Below, piece by piece: positions 17,994-26,746 of a stretch of 47,335 bases of DNA. Position numbers and translations under genes: made by a program. Origin of the DNA: an uncultured Desulfuromonadales bacterium (GTDB lineage: Bacteria > Desulfobacterota > Desulfuromonadia > Geobacterales > CAIOGM01); assembly GCA_903929485.1 (NCBI GenBank), contig CAIYUY010000107.1, forward strand, positions 1 to 47,335, written 5' to 3'. A model generated the notes under the pieces. It ran no database searches. It had not been told where the DNA came from and saw nothing but the letters and a program-made list of their open reading frames with translations. The first letter of the stretch is position 1; each line of letters opens with the position of its first letter.

Positions 17994-18536
17994 TTAGTTG
18001 CCCGACTTCATGGCGTCATTAAGGTAGGCGAGAGTCTCCGGCGAACTCCAATCCATGGAGCCGACGATCTTCTTGAGGACGACCCCGGACGGTGAGATGA
18101 TGAAGGTTTCCGGCACACCGGTGATTCCGTACTGCTTGGCGACCTGGCTGGACGGATCCAGGAGGACCGGGAGGGTTATCCCCAGTCGGCCGAGAAGTTT
18201 TTGCACCGCCTCGTTCCCCTCATTGTCGATGGATATGGCCAGGAGGCGAAACGGCTTACCACCCATTCGTGCATTGAGTCCGGCCAGAGAGGGGAGTTCC
18301 TCGCGGCAGGGGGGGCACCAGGTCGCCCAGAAGTGAACCAAAACCAGCTTTCCTTTCAGGGTCGAGAGTCGCGTTTCTCCGGCGGGACCGGAGAGTGTGA
18401 AATCAGGGGCAGGGCTCCCCATGACGGTCGGCAGAGTAGCGCTCTCCTGCTTTTCCCCGGCGTTCTCCTTTTTTTCCTTGGCGCAACCGATGGTAACGGT
18501 CAGGGTAATCAACAGCAGCAGGATCAGGCGTATCAT
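17994..18536 (-). CDS. TlpA/ResA-like thioredoxin lipoprotein
   Basis: 180 residues from the ATG at 18536 (MIRLILLLLITLTVTIGC), chosen over an upstream ATG for its AGGAGAG ribosome-binding site and signal sequence. The lipobox TIGC marks a lipoprotein anchored in the periplasm. The thioredoxin fold carries the active site FWATWCPPCREELP, and the cis-Pro region is ITGVPETFII. It probably reduces disulfides in apocytochromes or other exported proteins, with electrons from the co-transcribed CcdA. A word-repeat block lies just upstream of the gene. Confidence 0.93.
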   Translation of the reverse strand: MIRLILLLLITLTVTIGCAKEKKENAGEKQESATLPTVMGSPAPDFTLSGPAGETRLSTLKGKLVLVHFWATWCPPCREELPSLAGLNARMGGKPFRLLAISIDNEGNEAVQKLLGRLGITLPVLLDPSSQVAKQYGITGVPETFIISPSGVVLKKIVGSMDWSSPETLAYLNDAMKSGN

Positions 18537-18554
18537 GTGCAACTCTCCTGTCAT

Positions 18555-18594
18555 AGGTTCAAGGTTCAAGGTTCAGGGTTCAGGGTTCGGGGTT
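18555..18594. repeat. Intergenic word repeat (AAGGTTCAGG type)
   Basis: About 40 bp of tandem GGTTCAA and GGTTCAG words upstream of the tlpA start codon, with a weak inverted match AACCTTGATCCCTT at 18616-18629. Same style as the repeats at 5385, 29008, 40879 and 41556 but with a different word. Confidence 0.7.
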
Positions 18595-18701
18595 TTCGCG
18601 TAATATTTATCCTTTAACCTTGATCCCTTGCATGGGGATCGGGGGCGGGAGGGGGAGAAAGCGGAGGGTGTTTATGTTCTTGGTGGGGAGACGAATCGTT
18701 C

Positions 18702-19670
18702 TTACCTCGTCCTGCTGACGGTGTAGTCGGCCAGTTGGGTCAGCGCATCTTTTACCGGCGTATCAGGGAAGCAGGCCAGCTCTTCCTTCCCCTGGGTTAT
18801 TCTCCGCCGGGCGGCATTTATGGTATACTCGATCCCGCCATACTGCTGCACATACCGGAGGACGCGGGCGAAATCAGCCGGGTCGAAAAGTTCTTTTTCC
18901 ACGATGTGGGCGATGTCGGCCCGTTCATCCCCATTACAGAGCGCCAGTGTCCGGATGAGCGGGAGGGTGATCTTTCCTTCCTCCAGATCGTGACCGATAC
19001 TCTTGCCGAACTGCTCCTCGCTGGCGATGTAGTCCAGGGTGTCGTCCATGAGCTGGAAGGCTATCCCCAGATTCATGCCGAACCGCGCCAGAGCCTCTTC
19101 CTGCTGGGGAGTCGACGTCCCTAGAATGGCGCCGGCGCGACAGGCGGCTGAGATCAGTATGGCGGTCTTGCTTTCAATGACCTCCACATACCGCTCCTCC
19201 GTCATTTCCAGATCGCTGGTGCAGATAAGTTGCAGAACCTCACCCTCGGCGATGGTGGTGGTGGCCCCTGCCAGCACCCTGAGGATGTTCAGGTCGCCAT
19301 CGGCAACCATGAGGGAAAAGGACTTGGAAAAGAGAAAATCTCCCACCAACACCGACGCCTCATTGCCCCAGAGGGTGTTAGCCGAGGCATTCCCCCTTCT
19401 CAGATGAGCGTTGTCCACAACATCGTCGTGGAGCAGGGTGGCGGTGTGGATGAATTCGATGACACTTGCCAGCGGGACACTGCGCGGTCCTGAATAGTTA
19501 CAGAGCCGGGCGCCGAGAAGCAACAGCGCGGGTCGAATCCGTTTGCCGCCGCTGGAGAGTACATACTCTCCAACCTTTCGGATAAGCGGCACTTCGGATT
19601 GAAGGTCTTTTCGGAATTGTAGTTCAACGAGCTTGAGGTCTTCGCCGATCAGGGCGAGCGCTGCCTGCAT
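18702..19670 (-). CDS. Trans-polyprenyl diphosphate synthase (octaprenyl/heptaprenyl type)
   Basis: 322 residues. It elongates allylic diphosphates with isopentenyl diphosphate to make the side chain of menaquinone or ubiquinone. The first Asp-rich motif is LLHDDVVDNA with the GGKRIRPALLLL strand before it, and the second is QLMDDTLDYI. Residue Ala/Gly positions that set chain length cannot be judged without alignment. It is transcribed alone on the minus strand, between tlpA and lpxD. The menG/ubiE gene 7 kb away acts in the same quinone pathway. Confidence 0.93.
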   Translation of the reverse strand: MQAALALIGEDLKLVELQFRKDLQSEVPLIRKVGEYVLSSGGKRIRPALLLLGARLCNYSGPRSVPLASVIEFIHTATLLHDDVVDNAHLRRGNASANTLWGNEASVLVGDFLFSKSFSLMVADGDLNILRVLAGATTTIAEGEVLQLICTSDLEMTEERYVEVIESKTAILISAACRAGAILGTSTPQQEEALARFGMNLGIAFQLMDDTLDYIASEEQFGKSIGHDLEEGKITLPLIRTLALCNGDERADIAHIVEKELFDPADFARVLRYVQQYGGIEYTINAARRRITQGKEELACFPDTPVKDALTQLADYTVSRTR

Positions 19671-19824
19671 GTGGTTCCCCTGGGAAAATAATATTCCATA
19701 CTATCCAACTGAGCGCGATCTTGTCAAAGTTTTTCTCCGGAGAAGGCGCCTTGGGTGTGAAGAAAGCGCCGTAACCGGCATTATAATTATTCAGGGAACA
19801 AAATGGCAACGCGGGGGTGACCGG

Positions 19825-20886
19825 TTATGCCGACCCCTCCGGAATTCTGCTTTTGGTCTGTTCCAACACTTCTTCCACCTTTGTCATCCTGTTTCCCAGT
19901 CGGTGGAGAGATTTGCGCATCTCGGGGAGGTGAGGGAAAATCGCGGCGGACCTGAGCCGAGCCTGGTGCGGTATGGCCGGGGTGCCGCTCAAAATCTCAC
20001 CGGGGGCCACGTTCCCCATCACCCCTGATTGCCCGGAAATCATGGCGTTATCCCCCACGGTGATGTGGCCGACGATGGCCACCTGTCCCCCCAGGGTCAC
20101 ATGGTTTCCCAGTCGAGCGCTTCCGGCGATGCCGGCCTGGGCCACGATGACGCAATCCTCGCCAATGACGCAGTTATGGGCGATCTGCACCAGGTTGTCG
20201 ATCTTCGTGCCGCGGCCGATTCGGGTTATCTCCAGCGCGGCCCGATCCACCGCCGCATTGGCGCCGATCTCCACGTCATCTTCGATAATAACGACGCCGA
20301 TCTGAGGAATCTTGTACCATGATTTCTCATCCGGGGCGTAGCCGAAGCCGTCACTGCCGATAACCGTTCCGTTGTGAACTATGACCCGGTTCCCGATGCG
20401 GCAACCTTCCCGGACCGAGACTCCGGCGTGGAGGATGACGTCGTCTCCAAGAACGACCCCTTCGTACAGGGTTACGTTGGGATGAAGCGTCACCCGGTGG
20501 CCGATCCTGACTCCATCGCCGATGACGGCTCCAGGGTATACGGATATCTCCGTCCCCATGACGACATCTTCACCCACACATGCTCCCTTCATGACCCCTC
20601 GCGCCGTTCTGGGGCGGGTCGTAAAGAGGGTCAGCAGTTTGGCGAAGGCCAGATACGGGTTGGCGACGATGATGCCGGGGCGTCCATGGTTGTTGGCCTC
20701 GGCGGAAAGCACGACCGCCGAAGCATTTGTCGTGGCCACCTTGCCGGCGTATTTGGGATTGGCGAGGAAGGTGATCTCCCCTTCTCCCGCCGTCTCCAGG
20801 GTTCCCATGCCCCGTATTCTGATCCCGGGATCACCTGTAACGGAGCCGTGAAGAAGATCCGCCAATTCCTGTAAAGATTTGTCCAT
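19825..20886 (-). CDS. lpxD: UDP-3-O-acylglucosamine N-acyltransferase LpxD
   Basis: 353 residues from the ATG at 20886 ([12 protein letters not shown]), preferred because AGGAGT lies at the right distance and this is the family's start. It transfers a 3-hydroxyacyl chain to the glucosamine nitrogen in lipid A synthesis. The N-terminal uridine-binding domain (1-100) is followed by a left-handed beta-helix of hexapeptide repeats ([36 protein letters not shown]) and the catalytic His region [11 protein letters not shown]...KIPQIG. It ends in a C-terminal helix. It is separate from the usual lpxA-fabZ cluster, so it may be a second lpxD paralogue. Confidence 0.95.
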   Translation of the reverse strand: MDKSLQELADLLHGSVTGDPGIRIRGMGTLETAGEGEITFLANPKYAGKVATTNASAVVLSAEANNHGRPGIIVANPYLAFAKLLTLFTTRPRTARGVMKGACVGEDVVMGTEISVYPGAVIGDGVRIGHRVTLHPNVTLYEGVVLGDDVILHAGVSVREGCRIGNRVIVHNGTVIGSDGFGYAPDEKSWYKIPQIGVVIIEDDVEIGANAAVDRAALEITRIGRGTKIDNLVQIAHNCVIGEDCVIVAQAGIAGSARLGNHVTLGGQVAIVGHITVGDNAMISGQSGVMGNVAPGEILSGTPAIPHQARLRSAAIFPHLPEMRKSLHRLGNRMTKVEEVLEQTKSRIPEGSA

Positions 20887-21046
20887 GCCTGGACTCCTGT
20901 TCCGGCCACGAATTCTGCCGGTGGACATGACTGATGATGATTACTCTCACTGTATCATGAATAACTTGATTTTGATGCTGAAAAGTACGTCGGTATCAGG
21001 TAAGGTGGCGACAGAGAGCCAAGGGCAAGCGAAAAGGAGAGACGAC

Positions 21047-21847
21047 ATGTCTGATGCGGGAAGGGAGTTCGATCGTCTTGTGGGGATCATGGATCGGTTA
21101 CGGGGACCGGGAGGGTGTCCATGGGATGCGGAACAGACCCATGGTAGCCTTACACGGTATCTCCTGGAGGAGTCCTACGAGGTGATTGAGGCCATAGATG
21201 CCGGTTCACCGGAGATGCTGAAGGAGGAGTTGGGAGATCTGATACTTCAGCCGATCTTTCATGCCGCCATCGCCGCGGAGCGGGGAGAATTCGCCATTAC
21301 CGATGTTCTCGTGGGGATTAATGAAAAATTGGTTCGACGCCATCCTCACGTCTTCGGTGATCAGATCATAGGCAGCAGCAGCGCACAGGTGGAGAACTGG
21401 GAGAAGATCAAGGCGGTGGAGAAGGGGGATAAACGGAAATCGGCCCTGAGCGGTGTCCCGCCGCAACTCCCCGCGCTGCTTCGGGCGCAGAAATTGACGG
21501 AAAAGGCGGCCCGGGTGGGGTTCGACTGGGAGCACGTTGATCAGGTCTTCGCCAAGGTTCTGGAGGAGTTGGGGGAGTTTCAGGAGACCATGGTGGAAGG
21601 GGATCAGGAACGGATGGAAGCGGAACTGGGGGATCTCCTCTTCGCCATCGTCAACCTGGGGCGGTTTTTGGCCATAAATCCCGAGGAGGCGCTGAGGAAG
21701 ACCATGACCCGCTTCACCGCCCGGTTCGAGCATGTTGAGGGATCTCTCCACGGGCAGGGACGGAAGATGACCGACGCCACCCCGGCCGAGATGGATCTGT
21801 TATGGGAAGAGGCCAAGCGGCTGGAGGCCGCGGAAAAGAGCGCCTGA
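21047..21847 (+). CDS. mazG: Nucleoside triphosphate pyrophosphohydrolase MazG
   Basis: 266 residues from the ATG at 21047 (MSDAGREFDRLVGIM), chosen for the AAAAGGAGA upstream; the frame is open further 5'. It hydrolyses NTPs and dNTPs to monophosphates (house cleaning). Two MazG helical modules are visible: the first with GGCPWDAEQTHGSLTRYLLE, EESYEV and EELGDLI, and the second with LEELGEFQE and EAELGDLLFAIVNLGRFL. Only the second keeps the full EExxE...ExxD metal site in most relatives. It is divergent from lpxD. The stop codon lies at the edge of a word repeat. Confidence 0.94.
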   Translation: MSDAGREFDRLVGIMDRLRGPGGCPWDAEQTHGSLTRYLLEESYEVIEAIDAGSPEMLKEELGDLILQPIFHAAIAAERGEFAITDVLVGINEKLVRRHPHVFGDQIIGSSSAQVENWEKIKAVEKGDKRKSALSGVPPQLPALLRAQKLTEKAARVGFDWEHVDQVFAKVLEELGEFQETMVEGDQERMEAELGDLLFAIVNLGRFLAINPEEALRKTMTRFTARFEHVEGSLHGQGRKMTDATPAEMDLLWEEAKRLEAAEKSA

Positions 21848-22376
21848 ACCACGGAGGCACGGAGACACGGAGAAAACGGAGAAAACCAAGGGGACATTCA
21901 CAACAAGTCGCCATTTTGTTCTTTGCTTGTCATCCTGAGCGAAGCGAAGGATCCGCTGTAGATTTTACTGCCTAAAAAACAAAAAGCAGATTCTTCGCTT
22001 TGCTCAGAATGACGGGCTTTGGCTGACGATACCGTTCAGTTTTTCGTCCATAGTAGTCTCCCTTCCCGCAAAATGATTCTTGACATGGTCGGAAGGCTGC
22101 TGTCGTCATGGAATTTATCCGCACGTTTAAGCAGGAAATTTGCTCTCCTTATCTCACCTTCGCCCTGATCGCCTCGAAATCCTTTCCCTCCGGCATGATG
22201 AACAGGCACAAGCCGTTGCTCCGCTGCTCCCACAGTTCGCCCAGTTGCCGTTTTTCGATGTTTTCCGGCGGATGCCAGTTCCGCTTGTTTTCGCGTTGCT
22301 CAGAATGACAGGCTCTTGGTTATTTTTCCAACGCTTTTAAAATGCCTTTCTCTGTGCCCTCCGTGACTCTGTGGTG
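21848..22376. repeat. Word-repeat block with outer inverted arms around a restriction-gene remnant
   Basis: The 543-bp gap between mazG and murJ has a left arm ACCACGGAGGCACGGAGACA (21848-21886) and a right arm CTCTGTGCCCTCCGTGACTC (22347-22376), which are reverse complements with a few mismatches. Inside lies a second hairpin, 21929-22013, whose halves are GTCATCCTGAGCGAAGCGAA and TTCGCTTTGCTCAGAATGAC. A repeated right half of that hairpin follows at 22292-22311, with the protein remnant at 22149-22290 between them. No intact gene was found here. Confidence 0.8.
22149..22290 (-). pseudogene. C-terminal fragment resembling a restriction-type helicase subunit
   Basis: On the minus strand the frame ending at the TAA (22149-22151) reads NKRNWHPPENIEKRQLGELW and then EQRSNGLCLFIMPEGKDFEA. 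I recognise the pattern EKR-LGELW--RS-G-CLF-MP as the extreme C-terminus of DEAD-box type III-like restriction subunits. No start codon or helicase motifs lie upstream. The frame begins in a word-repeat hairpin, so this is a leftover fragment. Family assignment is from memory and is tentative. Confidence 0.45.
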
Positions 22377-22390
22377 ATATTATTACTCCC

Positions 22391-23965
22391 TTACCGTTTC
22401 CGGAACTTGCGCTTCACCAGCGCGCCGGCGTCGCGGACCTCTTCGCACCCCAGCAGATGCGCCGTCAGGATGAAGAGAAGCACCCCGGCGCCGATACTCC
22501 CTCCCAGGACCGTCGCCTTTTCAACCTTGTGCCCACCCGCTGACCAGTCGGTCAGTCCCATCCCGCACCACACCAAAAATCCCATGGGGAGTGCCGCGAC
22601 CAGTGTCTTGAGCGCTGACCCCAGTATCCTGCCTCCGCCGAACCCGCCGATCTTCTTCCGGAGCAGGAAGAAGAGGAGCGCCATGTTGCACCCGGCCGCA
22701 AGAGTCGTCGCCAGGGCCAAGCCGCCGTGTAATAACGGCTTCATGAGTATCATGCTGAGACCGGCATTGAGGAGAAAGGAGATAAAGGCGGTCACCACCG
22801 GAGTCCGGGTATCCTTCAGCGCATAGAAGGCCGGGATCAGGACTCTCACCATGGCCACGACTGCCAGACCCAGTGAGTAGTATTGCAGCGCCTGGGCCGC
22901 CTTCACCGCCTTGGGATAATCGAACTCTCCCCCCATGAAGATGAGGCTTAAAATGGGGGTGGCGCAGACTACCAGACCCACCATGGCCGGGATCGTGATG
23001 AAGAGGGTGATCTTGAGACCGAAGCGGAGCGACTCCTTCAACTGCTCCATCTCCCCCGCCGCCGCCTGCCGGCTCATGGAGGGGAGGACCGCTTGGGCTA
23101 CGGAGACCGTGATGATCCCCTGGGGAAACTCGAAGAGTCGCTGGGCGTAGTAGAGGTAGGAGACACTTCCCTGGGGGAGGAGCGAGGCCAGGATATTGCT
23201 GACGGTTAGATTGAGGTAGTAAACTCCCACGCCAAAGAGCGACGGTCCCATGAGGAGGGCGATCCGCCTCACCGCGGGGTGACGAAAATCCAGGCGAGGA
23301 CGGATGCCGAACCCCTTCCGGTAGAGGGTGGGAAGTTGCAGCAGGAGCTGGAGTATCCCCCCAACCAGGACTCCTATCGCCAGGGAAACGATGGGAACCT
23401 GAAAGCGGTTGTGCAGGAGCAGGGCGCAGAGAATCATGGAGATGTTGAGAAATACGGTGGATATGGCCGGGGTGAAAAAATGGCGCACCGTGTTGAGTAT
23501 TCCCATGCAGAGCGCCACGAGGCTGATGAAGAAAAGGTAGGGGAACATCAGCCGGTTGAGGAGCACCGTCAGGTCGAACTTGCCGGGTAGTTCCTTGAAG
23601 CCCGGGAACATGATCCCCACGACCAGGGGAGAGAATATCATCCCCAGAATCGTCAGTGTCGCCATGACGATGGTGAGGAGGGTGAAGCAGCTGTTGGCCA
23701 GGTCGCGGGCTTCCTGCTTGCTCCGCTTCGTGTAGTATTCGGAAAAGGTGGGGACAAAGGCCGCGGTGAGCGCCCCTTCGGCAAAAAAGCGGCGGAGCAT
23801 GTTGGGAATCTGGAAGGCTGCAAAAAAGGCGTCGGTGGCAAGCCCCGCTCCGAAGAGGCGTGACACGGTCATGTCTCTTACCATTCCCATGATCCTGGAG
23901 ATGATCGTGGCGAAGCCGAGTACCCCGGCGGCTCTGACGATCTGTTTCTTTTCAGTGTCACTCAC
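22391..23965 (-). CDS. murJ: Lipid II flippase MurJ (MviN)
   Basis: 524 residues, polytopic (about 14 transmembrane helices), MOP exporter superfamily. It flips lipid II to the outer face of the cytoplasmic membrane for peptidoglycan assembly. The N-terminus has the family motif AAGVLGFATIISRIMGMVRD, then DAFFAAFQIPNMLRRFFAEG and ALTAAFVPTFSEY. The C-terminal LGCEEVRDAGALVKRKFRKR is basic and cytoplasmic. It starts 24 bases after the hairpin that ends the LysM/NlpC transcript, so it needs readthrough or a promoter overlapping that hairpin. Confidence 0.96.
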   Translation of the reverse strand: MSDTEKKQIVRAAGVLGFATIISRIMGMVRDMTVSRLFGAGLATDAFFAAFQIPNMLRRFFAEGALTAAFVPTFSEYYTKRSKQEARDLANSCFTLLTIVMATLTILGMIFSPLVVGIMFPGFKELPGKFDLTVLLNRLMFPYLFFISLVALCMGILNTVRHFFTPAISTVFLNISMILCALLLHNRFQVPIVSLAIGVLVGGILQLLLQLPTLYRKGFGIRPRLDFRHPAVRRIALLMGPSLFGVGVYYLNLTVSNILASLLPQGSVSYLYYAQRLFEFPQGIITVSVAQAVLPSMSRQAAAGEMEQLKESLRFGLKITLFITIPAMVGLVVCATPILSLIFMGGEFDYPKAVKAAQALQYYSLGLAVVAMVRVLIPAFYALKDTRTPVVTAFISFLLNAGLSMILMKPLLHGGLALATTLAAGCNMALLFFLLRKKIGGFGGGRILGSALKTLVAALPMGFLVWCGMGLTDWSAGGHKVEKATVLGGSIGAGVLLFILTAHLLGCEEVRDAGALVKRKFRKR

Positions 23966-23988
23966 GGTGGTGAACGCTCCTCAAAAAA

Positions 23989-24013
23989 AAATCCGGCAGA
24001 GAGTGCCGGATTT
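23989..24013 (-). terminator. Hairpin terminator between nlpC/P60 gene and murJ
   Basis: AAATCCGGCA (23989-23998) pairs with TGCCGGATTT (24004-24013). It is flanked by A- and T-runs on both sides, so it could terminate in either direction. It lies just downstream of the hydrolase gene on the minus strand. Confidence 0.85.
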
Positions 24014-24040
24014 TTTGTCGTCTCTCTGCATGCGTCGGTT

Positions 24041-25081
24041 TTAATTGCCGACTCCAAGGGTGTCATTAGCCAGCACGTCGTCATCGTGCTCTTCTTCCGC
24101 CACCGTGAGAAGTTCACTCATGTTGAAGATTTCCGGATTGATCTTGGCGATCCGTTTGGCGCCGATAAAGCGGGAAAGGTAATAGGGGGTGTTGAATGAG
24201 GAGATCACGACCCTTCGATCACGAGAAGATGCGTGGATCATCTTGTTCCCTCCCAGGTAGATCCCCACGTGGGACGGAAATCGGGCATAGGTATGAAAAA
24301 AGACCAGATCCCCTTTCTGGAGGTTGGAGGTGAGCACCGCATTACCCACCGTGAACTGCTCGCGGGCGGTTCGGGGGAGAGCGACACTCATGTCGCGGAA
24401 GACCTGCTGCACGAAGCTGGAACAGTCCAAGGAGTTGCGTTTGGTGCCGCCGAACTGGTAGTGGGCGCCGAGAAAAGTATAGGCGGTTTTCTTCAGGGCC
24501 GTTGTCTGGTCGATGGCGCCGCCCAATTGGACGGTTGCGGCCAGATCAACCGGCAGTGAAGGATCGGCTGAGGAGAGCTCTTCCATGTTCTGCTGAAACT
24601 CATCGTCGGAAAAGAGTTCCGAGTTCCGGAGCGCTTTGGAAAGAGCAACCGGTTTAACCCGCGTCATGGAGGGCGCGTCGGCGCTCCTCAGGGCGAGAAC
24701 CATGCCTGGCTTCAAGTGTGGTTTGGTTCCGTGCAGGTCGTTGATCTTTTTCAACTCAGCCACGGTTATCCCCGTCTTGCGGGCCACCGTCGCCAGAGTC
24801 TCCTTTTTTTGCACACGGTAGACCGTATCCTTGCTGGCCGGGACGGCATCGGAGGCGGTCACGCCGGTCCGCGGCGGAATGACAAGGAGATCACCGGTTT
24901 TCACATGGTTGCCGACGATGTTGTTGGCGGTTTTAAGGTCGGTGACGGTGATGTGGTATTTGCGGGCGAGGGTGGCAAGTGACTCTTTTTTCTTGACTTT
25001 ATGGGTGATGGTGGCGAAGGCCAGGGAGGGGAAGGATGCGAGGAGCAGGCATAGGGCGATCAATCGAACACGAATCGTCAT
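24041..25081 (-). CDS. LysM-NlpC/P60 cell-wall endopeptidase
   Basis: 346 residues. Signal peptide LIALCLLLASFPSLAFA, then two LysM peptidoglycan-binding modules (about 26-68 and 88-132), a linker, and an NlpC/P60 papain-like domain (about 190-310). The catalytic Cys is in SLDCSSFVQQVF, the His in PSHVGIYLGG, and the third polar residue likely in HASSR. It probably cleaves gamma-D-Glu-meso-diaminopimelate bonds in periplasmic peptidoglycan. It is transcribed from a clear promoter at 25132-25160 and ends at the hairpin near 24000. It lies between murJ and the c-di-AMP cyclase, a cell-wall neighbourhood. Confidence 0.93.
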   Translation of the reverse strand: MTIRVRLIALCLLLASFPSLAFATITHKVKKKESLATLARKYHITVTDLKTANNIVGNHVKTGDLLVIPPRTGVTASDAVPASKDTVYRVQKKETLATVARKTGITVAELKKINDLHGTKPHLKPGMVLALRSADAPSMTRVKPVALSKALRNSELFSDDEFQQNMEELSSADPSLPVDLAATVQLGGAIDQTTALKKTAYTFLGAHYQFGGTKRNSLDCSSFVQQVFRDMSVALPRTAREQFTVGNAVLTSNLQKGDLVFFHTYARFPSHVGIYLGGNKMIHASSRDRRVVISSFNTPYYLSRFIGAKRIAKINPEIFNMSELLTVAEEEHDDDVLANDTLGVGN

Positions 25082-25131
25082 ATCAGGACCTCCAACTGTA
25101 TTTGTTTTGTTTAAGTCATAGCGAGGCGCTT

Positions 25132-25160
25132 TTTATATAACAAACTGCGGTTTTTGTCAA
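25132..25160 (-). promoter_or_regulatory. Sigma-70 promoter of the LysM-NlpC/P60 gene
   Basis: On the minus strand TTGACA (25160-25155), a 17-base spacer, and TATAAA (25137-25132), about 50 bases before the start codon. Near-consensus match and spacing. Confidence 0.8.
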
Positions 25161-25179
25161 GGAAATGTCACGAGCAGCT

Positions 25180-26598
25180 TTATTTCCGCGATACCTCCAG
25201 GGTGACGCTGACCTTGTCTCCCTGAACTATTCTTACCGATGGGTCCGGAGAGTTCACCTTTTTTTCCAGGGTGCTGTTCTGGGTGATGCCGCTGAGGTCA
25301 ACGCTTTCGGTCTGGAGCGCGTCAATCCGATCCACCACCCGCTGCGGACCTTCCACCGTCATGCTTTCCGGTTGGGCGCGGAGCAGGCGAAGCCGCCGTC
25401 TTCCAGGGAGATTTTTTGTCGTCGTGACCTTTACGGGGATATCCCGGCTGACCTTCCGATCCGCGGTAACATTGATGGTGGTGGGGGTAACGGCGGAGAG
25501 TACTACCCCCAAGGGGAGCTTGACGTCACCATTTCTGACGGCGATAGCAGTCGTTCCCTCCTTGATGGTGGAGAGGTCAAGATCCGCAACCAGTTCAGAG
25601 CTCTTGGGGGTCGGGATCAGGCTTGAAAGAACCTTCAGCTGGAGATCCACCGCTTCCGGGTCGTTCTTGATGAGGACGAGTTTTTCGGGGAGGTTGTGGA
25701 AGCGCAAGGGGGCGGTAACCGTAATGATCTCCCCCTGTCTGCCGGTAATCATGAGCCAGGCGGAGGTTATGAGGACGACCACCAGGGCCTTGGTGCGGAG
25801 ATCGGCAAAGAAGGTCTGTCGTATGCCGTTACCGAGAGCGCCGGATTTTTGGACTGTCGGGGAGATGAGACCGTGGAGCGCCTCGGCCAGCAGTTCGGGA
25901 GTCCTGATCTGTTCCAGTTCGCCCCCCTTGACCAGGGAGACCGCGCCCCTCTCTTCGGATACCACCACGACCACGGCATCGGACCGTTCGGTCAGCCCCA
26001 GGGCGGCCCGGTGACGGGTGCCGTAGTGTTGGGGAATATCGGAGTTGGTGGAGAGGGGGAGATGGCTTGACGCTTGGGCGACACGCCCCTCCTTGATCAG
26101 CACAGCCCCATCATGAAGAGGGGTGCCGTTCTGGAAGATGGTGGAGAGCAGTTGCCCGCTGAGGAGCGAGTCCATGGGGACCCCGTGAAGCAGGTATTCA
26201 TCCAGAGGCTCATCCCGCTGAAATACGATGAGCGCGCCGGTCCTGGCCCCGGCCAAGGTGAAGACCGTGGTGCTGAACTGGAGAAAATCAACGGAGCTCC
26301 CCGTATCTTCCCTGCCGAATAGGTTCCTGAAGAGGCTGAAGCGGTAAAGCGCCTGCCGGATCTCGGTCTGGAAGATCACGATGACGAGAATGAAGAAGAC
26401 CGTTCCCAACTCCTGGAGTATCCAGCTCGTCATGAAAAGCCCCAGGTTTTTGGTCACGACATAAAGCGCCGCCACCGATCCCAGGCCGATGAGAACCTGC
26501 AGCGTTTTCGTGTTACGGAACCAGCGGTAAAGTTGGTAAACGAGAAACGACATGATGAGAATGTCGGCGATATCCTGGATGCGAAGCAGGGGAAACAT
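25180..26598 (-). CDS. Diadenylate cyclase CdaA fused to its regulator-type YbbR (CdaR) domain
   Basis: 472 residues. The N-terminus has three transmembrane helices (about 1-85, including FFILVIVIFQTEIRQALYRF). The DAC domain (about 110-235) carries the catalytic signatures DGAVLIKEGRVAQASSHLPL and RHRAALGLTERSDA, so c-di-AMP synthesis from two ATP is expected. After a further helix (TKALVVVLITSAWLMITG, about 270-288) come at least two YbbR repeats (VTAPLRFHNLPEKLVL, INVTADRKVSRDIPV, ESMTVEGPQRVVDRIDAL), predicted extracytoplasmic. In Firmicutes the same parts are separate genes, cdaA and cdaR; here they are one chain. The ribosome-binding site is weak: AGGAATTAATCCC precedes the ATG. Confidence 0.9.
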   Translation of the reverse strand: MFPLLRIQDIADILIMSFLVYQLYRWFRNTKTLQVLIGLGSVAALYVVTKNLGLFMTSWILQELGTVFFILVIVIFQTEIRQALYRFSLFRNLFGREDTGSSVDFLQFSTTVFTLAGARTGALIVFQRDEPLDEYLLHGVPMDSLLSGQLLSTIFQNGTPLHDGAVLIKEGRVAQASSHLPLSTNSDIPQHYGTRHRAALGLTERSDAVVVVVSEERGAVSLVKGGELEQIRTPELLAEALHGLISPTVQKSGALGNGIRQTFFADLRTKALVVVLITSAWLMITGRQGEIITVTAPLRFHNLPEKLVLIKNDPEAVDLQLKVLSSLIPTPKSSELVADLDLSTIKEGTTAIAVRNGDVKLPLGVVLSAVTPTTINVTADRKVSRDIPVKVTTTKNLPGRRRLRLLRAQPESMTVEGPQRVVDRIDALQTESVDLSGITQNSTLEKKVNSPDPSVRIVQGDKVSVTLEVSRK

Positions 26599-26746
26599 GG
26601 AGGGATTAATTCCTTTCTCCTCTCAGGAGACGTGAGCGCCGGGGACAATTTTTCTGGCAAGGGCGCCGGGATTTGTGCTACACACTAAAAAGATTAAGTC
26701 GGCGCGCGCCGGGACAGGAATCCACACCGGAATAAGGATAGCCATC

